From positions 1-9,478 of the forward strand of contig CANRQH010000052.1 in NCBI GenBank assembly GCA_947632745.1: 9,478 bases of DNA. The letters are read 5' to 3'. The DNA comes from an uncultured Clostridia bacterium (lineage in GTDB: Bacteria > Bacillota > Clostridia > TANB77 > CAG-508). How positions within the stretch are numbered: the first letter of the stretch is position 1; the number at the start of each line of letters is the position of its first letter. Position numbers and translations under genes: made by a program. Under the pieces are notes generated by a model. The model did not search any database. It had not been told where the DNA came from and was given only the letters and a program-made list of their open reading frames with translations. This document shows positions 4,560-9,478 of this stretch, one piece after another.

Positions 4560-6992
4560 ATGTTTCAAAATTTAAGTGGAACAGAAAGTACAAAAGAGGA
4601 TATAGGCAATAAAAAAAATATATTGTCAAATGTAATTACAAAAAAGTATATAATTTTATACATAGTATCGTTTATGGTATCTATGGTAAATATGGGATAT
4701 AATACATCTCCGTTTAGTTTAGCAATAGTTGCAGCTGCAATAAGTAATGAAATTCCAATAATCGCAATTTTAGGATTATCATTAATAGGAAACGCAATAG
4801 GGTCAGGTTTGTCAGGTACTATAAGTTATATTGTTACTTTATTAATATTTTTCGCAAGTATTTTTATAAAAGAACCAAGATATAATGATTCTAGTAGAAA
4901 CGAAAAAGTAATGCTTGCAAAAAGATTATTTTTTGCAAGTTTAATAGTAAGCATAGTGAAAATTTTTATAAATCAATTTTTATGGTTTGACTTATTAACA
5001 GGAATATCAATGGCAATAATAACAGTTATTTTTTACAAAATATTTGCAAACTCTTTAACAGTAGTAGTAAATTACAATGAAAAAATGGCATTTTCTATTG
5101 AAGAAGTTTTAGGGATGAGCTTACTTTTATCAATAGCATTATGTGCATTGGGAGATATAAGTGTTTTTGGATTTTCTGTAAGAAATGTACTTTCAATATT
5201 TATTGTATTAGTTTTAGGATGGAAAAATGGAATTTTAGTAGGAACAACAGCAGGAGCAACAATTGGTGTTACACTTGGAATTATAGCAAATAATGAGCCA
5301 ATAGTTGTTGCATCTTACGCAATATCAGGAATGATTGCAGGAATATTAAACAAATTTGGAAAAGTGGGAGTAATTGGAGGATTTGTTTTAGGAAATGTAG
5401 TACTTTCATATGTAGCAAATGGATTAATACAAAATCTTATTTTATTTAGAGAAATATTAATAGCAGGAATTGCACTTCTTGCAGTACCTAATAATATTAA
5501 TTTAAATATAGAAAGTATAATTGGAAATAACAAATTTTTACCATTTGCAACATCTAGAAATTTAAGTACAAGTAAAGAAACTGTAATGCAGTTAAATAAT
5601 GTATCTAAAGCTGTAAAAGATATGGCAGATAGCTATAAAAATGTTGCTGCAACAGTAATAAGTGATGAAGATATAAGAGAAAAAAATAAGCAAACATTTA
5701 TAACAGAACTACTAAACAACATAGAACATATGCAGGATAATATTTTATACGATAACATTGAAGATGTAGAAGGAAAAATAGTTGACGATATCTTTACAAT
5801 TCTTATGGACAAGCAATTTATAAAAGAAAAAGATTTACTTAAAGTTTTGGCAGAAAATAATAATTATGTTATAGGTTTTAAAGAAAATGAAGAAAAAGTT
5901 ACAAGAGATGTAGAAAAAATGACAAACCGTATAAATTCAGCATTTAGAGTTAGCAAAATGAATTTTATATGGAGCATAAGATTAAACGAAGAAAAAAAGA
6001 ATTTTGAAACACAATTAAATGGTGTATCAAAGGCAATTTCAAATATTGCTAGCAATATAGATGAAGAAATAAAAAATGAAGATTTAAATAAAGAAACAAA
6101 AGAACAAATAACAACTCTTTTAAAACAAAAAGAAATTTTAGTACAAGAAATTTCTATTAATAAAAAAGAAGGGGAGCCTTACAGAATAAAATTATACATA
6201 GAAAAGAATGAAAAAGAAGATATAGAAGAAACAATTCTAAGTATTTTAAACAAAGTTTTAGAAGACAAGGTTGTTATTGTAAAACACGAAGAAATAAGAG
6301 AAGAAAATATTATAAAATATGATATATTATCAGATAATAAATACTTATTAGATATTGGTCACAGCATTGCAATGAAAGACGAAATGCCTGTTTCAGGGGA
6401 CAGTATGGTTCAAACAAAATTAAAAGATGGAAAATACTTAATTGCAATAAGTGATGGAATGGGCTCAGGCCCAGAGGCAAGGAAAAGTAGCCAAGTTGTA
6501 ATAAATATGCTTAAAAGGTTATTAGATGCAGGATTTGAAAAAAATACATCTGTAGATTTAATAAATTCTAATTTATTAAATATTTCAGATGAAGTATATG
6601 CAACATTAGATATTGCAATAATAGATTTATATAAAGGAAATATAGAATTTATAAAAAATGGTGCTTGTCCTACATATATAAAAAATAACAAAAAAATACA
6701 AATAATAAAATCTTTAACATTACCTGCAGGAGTAGTAAAAGAGGCAAGTGCAGATGTTTTTGATAAAGACCTTGAAAATAATGACATAATTGTAATGGTA
6801 AGTGATGGTATTTTAGATGCAAATGTAGAATATAAAAATAAAGAATTATGGGTAAAATATCTACTTGAAGATATGGAAAATACAAATCCACAAAAAATTG
6901 CAGATATCATTTTAAATGAGGCAATAGACAATTCGTATGGAAAAGTAAAAGATGATATGAGCGTAATTACATTTAAAGTAATAAAAAAATAA
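4560..6992 (+). CDS. spoIIE: Stage II sporulation protein E, PP2C-type phosphatase
   Basis: SpoIIE sits at the polar septum in sporulation and dephosphorylates the anti-anti-sigma factor SpoIIAA, freeing sigma-F in the forespore; in B. subtilis it also interacts with FtsZ. Length is 810 residues, close to the 827 of B. subtilis. Residues 1-28 are polar. Residues 29-310 hold many hydrophobic helices (about ten expected) with Gly-rich turns (GTTAGATIGVTLG, GMIAGILNKFGKVGVIGG). Residues 340-590 form the charged, helical linker and regulatory region. The PP2C domain spans about 595-810: VSGDSMVQTKL (611-621), SDGMGSGPEA (631-640, metal-binding Asp632), VSDGILDA (747-754, Asp749) and KDDMSVITF (797-805, Asp798/799). 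All metal-ligand positions are present, so it should be active. The SD GAGGTGA is 5 nt before the ATG. A Spo0A box lies upstream. No clear terminator follows, so read-through into the next gene is likely. Confidence 0.97.
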   Translation: MFQNLSGTESTKEDIGNKKNILSNVITKKYIILYIVSFMVSMVNMGYNTSPFSLAIVAAAISNEIPIIAILGLSLIGNAIGSGLSGTISYIVTLLIFFASIFIKEPRYNDSSRNEKVMLAKRLFFASLIVSIVKIFINQFLWFDLLTGISMAIITVIFYKIFANSLTVVVNYNEKMAFSIEEVLGMSLLLSIALCALGDISVFGFSVRNVLSIFIVLVLGWKNGILVGTTAGATIGVTLGIIANNEPIVVASYAISGMIAGILNKFGKVGVIGGFVLGNVVLSYVANGLIQNLILFREILIAGIALLAVPNNINLNIESIIGNNKFLPFATSRNLSTSKETVMQLNNVSKAVKDMADSYKNVAATVISDEDIREKNKQTFITELLNNIEHMQDNILYDNIEDVEGKIVDDIFTILMDKQFIKEKDLLKVLAENNNYVIGFKENEEKVTRDVEKMTNRINSAFRVSKMNFIWSIRLNEEKKNFETQLNGVSKAISNIASNIDEEIKNEDLNKETKEQITTLLKQKEILVQEISINKKEGEPYRIKLYIEKNEKEDIEETILSILNKVLEDKVVIVKHEEIREENIIKYDILSDNKYLLDIGHSIAMKDEMPVSGDSMVQTKLKDGKYLIAISDGMGSGPEARKSSQVVINMLKRLLDAGFEKNTSVDLINSNLLNISDEVYATLDIAIIDLYKGNIEFIKNGACPTYIKNNKKIQIIKSLTLPAGVVKEASADVFDKDLENNDIIVMVSDGILDANVEYKNKELWVKYLLEDMENTNPQKIADIILNEAIDNSYGKVKDDMSVITFKVIKK

Positions 6993-7073
6993 AAAAACTT
7001 AAATAGAAAAATTTTTATAAATAAGTTATATAAAAATAGAGAAAATAACATATTAAGAAAGGAAGTATGTAAG

Positions 7074-9374
7074 TTGCCTAGAAAAAAGAATGTAGAAGCA
7101 GAGTCTAAAGTACAAGAAGTATTAGATTATATAGGATTAGATTTAAAAAAAATACCAGATAGTTTAAAAAAGTATACTAAAATAAATTTTAGAACAGTAA
7201 AAGGATATAATGAAAAGAAATATAAACAATACAGATATATAAATGTAAGTGATATTGAAATTTTATTATCACCAACAAATAGAATGGACTCAATAAAAGA
7301 AAAATATGAAAATGCTGTTCCACTTTGTTTTTATTTAGATAGTAATAGTGAAGAAAACATATTAAATCATACTACTTTTTTAAGTATGTTAAATAAAATA
7401 AGTATTGCAGACATAGAGGCAGTTGAGAAAGAACAAAAAGAACTTTCAAAACAAATACCTTTTAAAATAAAATTTACCGGAAACTATTTGTGGCAAATAT
7501 ACTATTCTGAAGTATCAGATAAATATTTTATGCTTGTTCCTACAGAAGATTGTGATTATTCTACATTTTTCTATCTATTAAAAAAGAAAATAGAGAATAA
7601 GAAAAATAGTAAAATATTTGTACCTATAAGTGTTGTAGATTACGGAGGAAAAATTTTAGGTAGAGATGAAATAAAAGATTTAGAGAACTATTTATGGCTA
7701 TTTACAAAAGACTACCCTTTAATATATGAAGTTTATGATAAATTAGGAGAAGTAACCTTAAATATTGTAGGAGAGGCTGAGGTATATGAAAAAATAAAAA
7801 CATTATACAAAGTTACATTATCTAACCCAAAAGAAGGAGCAAAATTTTATAAGTTATTAAAAGCTTTATTTATAATACAAACAGAAATACCACATTATTA
7901 TCAATTTGAGACTAATATAAATAAAAATGCAGAATTACAGTTATACTTTGAAAAAAACAACATTAAATATGAAATGTTACCAGAATTTATAGTAGAACAA
8001 TATTCAAAATCTGTAAGCCTAAAAAATAAGGCAGTGGCTGATTTAGAAGATTTTGATATAAAATTGAAGGAATTACAAAAAGAAGAAAATAATTTAGAAA
8101 AGGAATATCTTGCTAAAGAAAAACAAATAACAACATATTTGGAATGTAAAAAAACTTTTTTTGGAAAAGTAAAATACTTCTTTAAATTAGGTAAAACTTC
8201 AAAAAATAAAAATGACAAAGATAATGAAGAAAAGAACAAAGAAAAAAGAGAAAAACATCAAGAAAAACATAAAAGAGAAATATTTAAACTTGAAGAAAGA
8301 AATTATACTTTATATGAATTAGAACAAAGCTATAAAGAACTTGCAGAAAAAGAAGAACAAATAAAAAATAAAGTTATGGATATTAATGCGCTAAAACTTA
8401 AGAACAAAAATTTAAAAAAGAAAATAGAAAATGCAAGTAAATATATTGAAGAAATAAATAAACATAAAAAGAGTATATTTGAATTTTGGAAATACTCTAA
8501 TAAGGATTCTGTGGCAACTTTAGATGAGGGAGAAGAAGAGGAAATTAGTACAAAAAAAATAGAAAAAGTTTTTAATTACGAAGATGATTTTGAAAAATTT
8601 GGAGCAACAGCAGATAAATTTCAAAGAAATAAATTTACAGATGGCGAGTTAGAGAGCTGTTATATAGCAACTACTGATTTATTAAATATTATAAACAAAA
8701 TAAATTTAAAAGTAGCAGAAAACAAAGAAATTTCCGATGAACTTAAGAAAATTAAATTATCTAAAGCAAAATATGAAGAAGGAGAAGACGATGAAGAAGA
8801 ATCCTTCAATATATTTGGAAAAATAAAGCAAACACCTAATAAAGAAAGAACAATAGGCAATAAACCTCATAGAGAATCACCAAGAGATAAATTTGCAATA
8901 TTAGAAATAGAAAAAGGTTCTAAAGGTATAGAGCTAAAAAGAAATTTGGAAGAAGTATTAAAAAATTTAAAAACAGCATTAAAAAAGAATACATTAAAAG
9001 AAGATATGTATGTATATAAGGCAACTTCTTCACCTTTAGAATTCAACACAATTGATACTGTTTCACTTAATGCAGAAGAAGAGTTAAACCAATTTTTAAA
9101 AACCAATAAATTAAATGATAAAATTTATTTATATAAAATTAAATTGCCTCAGGGTATGAATTTTGTGGCATTTACAAACATTATATTTTATGATAATAAA
9201 AACATGACCTTGCCAGTTGGAATGAATTTATCTTCAAAAATGTTAATTGATTTATCTAAATTAGATATAAAAGAGAAAAATAAGAAAAGATTAAATAAGT
9301 TAGAATTTAAAGATAATGAAGACGATTTTTCTGAAGTTATAGTTAGAAATATAGAAGTAAATGAATTAAAATAA
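7074..9374 (+). CDS. Large uncharacterised charged protein with central coiled coil (766 aa)
   Basis: I do not recognise this family. No signal peptide and no clear membrane helix, so probably cytoplasmic. Residues 1-310 look globular, with alternating aromatic/hydrophobic strands (FKIKFTGNYLWQIYYSE, KYFMLVPTEDCDYSTFFYLLKKK, KIFVPISVVDYGG). Residues 311-465 are a Lys/Glu-rich coiled coil, broken at 360-400 by an aromatic-basic patch (TFFGKVKYFFKLGK) and a very charged hinge. FEFWKYSNKD (469-478) follows, then acidic DEGEEEE (484-490) and EEGEDDEEE (568-576). Residues 605-766 are a second folded part (YVYKATSSP, IYLYKIKLPQGMNFVAF, MTLPVGMNL). The start used is TTG at 7074 with AAAGGA at 7058-7063; the next in-frame Met is residue 71. 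Spacing to spoIIE is 81 nt and to hrcA 50 nt, all on one strand, which suggests shared transcription. It could be a structural or scaffold protein; this is inference. Confidence 0.85.
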   Translation: MPRKKNVEAESKVQEVLDYIGLDLKKIPDSLKKYTKINFRTVKGYNEKKYKQYRYINVSDIEILLSPTNRMDSIKEKYENAVPLCFYLDSNSEENILNHTTFLSMLNKISIADIEAVEKEQKELSKQIPFKIKFTGNYLWQIYYSEVSDKYFMLVPTEDCDYSTFFYLLKKKIENKKNSKIFVPISVVDYGGKILGRDEIKDLENYLWLFTKDYPLIYEVYDKLGEVTLNIVGEAEVYEKIKTLYKVTLSNPKEGAKFYKLLKALFIIQTEIPHYYQFETNINKNAELQLYFEKNNIKYEMLPEFIVEQYSKSVSLKNKAVADLEDFDIKLKELQKEENNLEKEYLAKEKQITTYLECKKTFFGKVKYFFKLGKTSKNKNDKDNEEKNKEKREKHQEKHKREIFKLEERNYTLYELEQSYKELAEKEEQIKNKVMDINALKLKNKNLKKKIENASKYIEEINKHKKSIFEFWKYSNKDSVATLDEGEEEEISTKKIEKVFNYEDDFEKFGATADKFQRNKFTDGELESCYIATTDLLNIINKINLKVAENKEISDELKKIKLSKAKYEEGEDDEEESFNIFGKIKQTPNKERTIGNKPHRESPRDKFAILEIEKGSKGIELKRNLEEVLKNLKTALKKNTLKEDMYVYKATSSPLEFNTIDTVSLNAEEELNQFLKTNKLNDKIYLYKIKLPQGMNFVAFTNIIFYDNKNMTLPVGMNLSSKMLIDLSKLDIKEKNKKRLNKLEFKDNEDDFSEVIVRNIEVNELK

Positions 9375-9397
9375 GTAAATTTAAATATACTTATTTT
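9368..9397 (+). terminator. Weak A/U hairpin overlapping the stop codon before hrcA
   Basis: A perfect 10-bp inverted repeat, AAAATAAGTA (9368-9377) with TACTTATTTT (9388-9397), encloses a 10-nt loop. It contains the TAA stop at 9372-9374. It has only one G-C pair and no U-run beyond the stem, so it is at best a weak or partial terminator, or an mRNA 3' end or processing structure. Confidence 0.35.
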
Positions 9398-9424
9398 CTA
9401 GCCAAGAGAAGGAATGTGAGTAAA

Positions 9425-9478
9425 ATGTTAGATAATAGAAAAAAGAAAGTTTTACAAGCAATAGTAGAAGAATATATA
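9425..9478 (+). CDS. hrcA: Heat-inducible transcription repressor HrcA, N-terminal 18 residues only
   Basis: HrcA represses the class I heat-shock genes (hrcA-grpE-dnaK-dnaJ, groESL) by binding the CIRCE operator. Only the first 18 residues are visible, MLDNRKKKVLQAIVEEYI, cut by the window end. They match the opening of the HrcA winged helix (Met-Leu-x-x-Arg-x-x-x-(I/V)-Leu-x-Ala-Ile-Val-x-x-Tyr-Ile). The ATG at 9425 is chosen; AAGGA (9409-9413) is 11 nt upstream. A GTG at 9416 is in frame but only 2 nt from that SD. No CIRCE element (TTAGCACTC-N9-GAGTGCTAA) is visible in the 50 nt ahead of it, so either regulation is indirect or hrcA is transcribed from further upstream. Confidence 0.85.
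   Translation, partial: MLDNRKKKVLQAIVEEYI

Noticed and set aside
6410..7051. A 213-codon open frame on the minus strand opposite the 3' end of spoIIE
   Set aside because: It lies antisense to the conserved PP2C domain, its protein is a Phe/Ile/Ser-rich mirror of AT-rich codons, and no good SD is evident. It is a shadow frame.
9375..9424. Possible CIRCE operator ahead of hrcA
   Set aside because: Looked for TTAGCACTC-N9-GAGTGCTAA; the only inverted repeat there is an A/T hairpin (9368-9397) with no resemblance.

Overview
The window is a strongly AT-rich piece (well under one third G+C by eye) of a spore-forming member of the Bacillota, most likely an uncultured or gut-type Clostridia. The main reasons are a full-length spoIIE, the start of hrcA, a Spo0A-type box ahead of spoIIE, strong purine-rich Shine-Dalgarno (SD) sites and A/T-dominated codon use. 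No genus can be named from the sequence alone.

Layout. (1) 1-1644, plus strand: the 3' two thirds of a P-type (P2) cation pump, cut by the window edge and followed by a hairpin shared with the convergent unit. (2) 3161-1717, minus strand: a two-gene unit, a Fic protein with a C-terminal winged helix and then a small membrane-anchored protein of unknown function. Its promoter sits inside five near-identical 12-bp boxes at 3222-3320. (3) 3353-3795, plus strand: a self-contained unit with a good sigma-A promoter, a gene for a membrane-anchored, extremely acidic low-complexity protein, and a textbook terminator. (4) 3944-4338, plus strand: a small protein that reads as two ribbon-helix-helix units fused in tandem, with upstream palindromes and its own terminator. 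(5) 4391 to the end, plus strand: a Spo0A box, spoIIE, a large uncharacterised coiled-coil protein of 766 residues, and the first 18 codons of hrcA.

How the genes work together. spoIIE is the forespore phosphatase that switches on sigma-F, and hrcA encodes the heat-shock repressor that normally leads the grpE-dnaK-dnaJ operon. The 766-residue protein between them has no family I can name. The Fic unit looks like a self-regulating accessory module: the Fic protein has an intact catalytic motif and an intact inhibitory motif, but appears to lack the target-positioning flap, and its promoter is covered by a repeated box.

No tRNA, rRNA, CRISPR array, insertion sequence or phage gene was seen. 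The most interesting items are the box array at the fic promoter, the flap-less Fic, the tandem ribbon-helix-helix protein and the unknown coiled-coil protein beside spoIIE. None can be called a new system on sequence alone.
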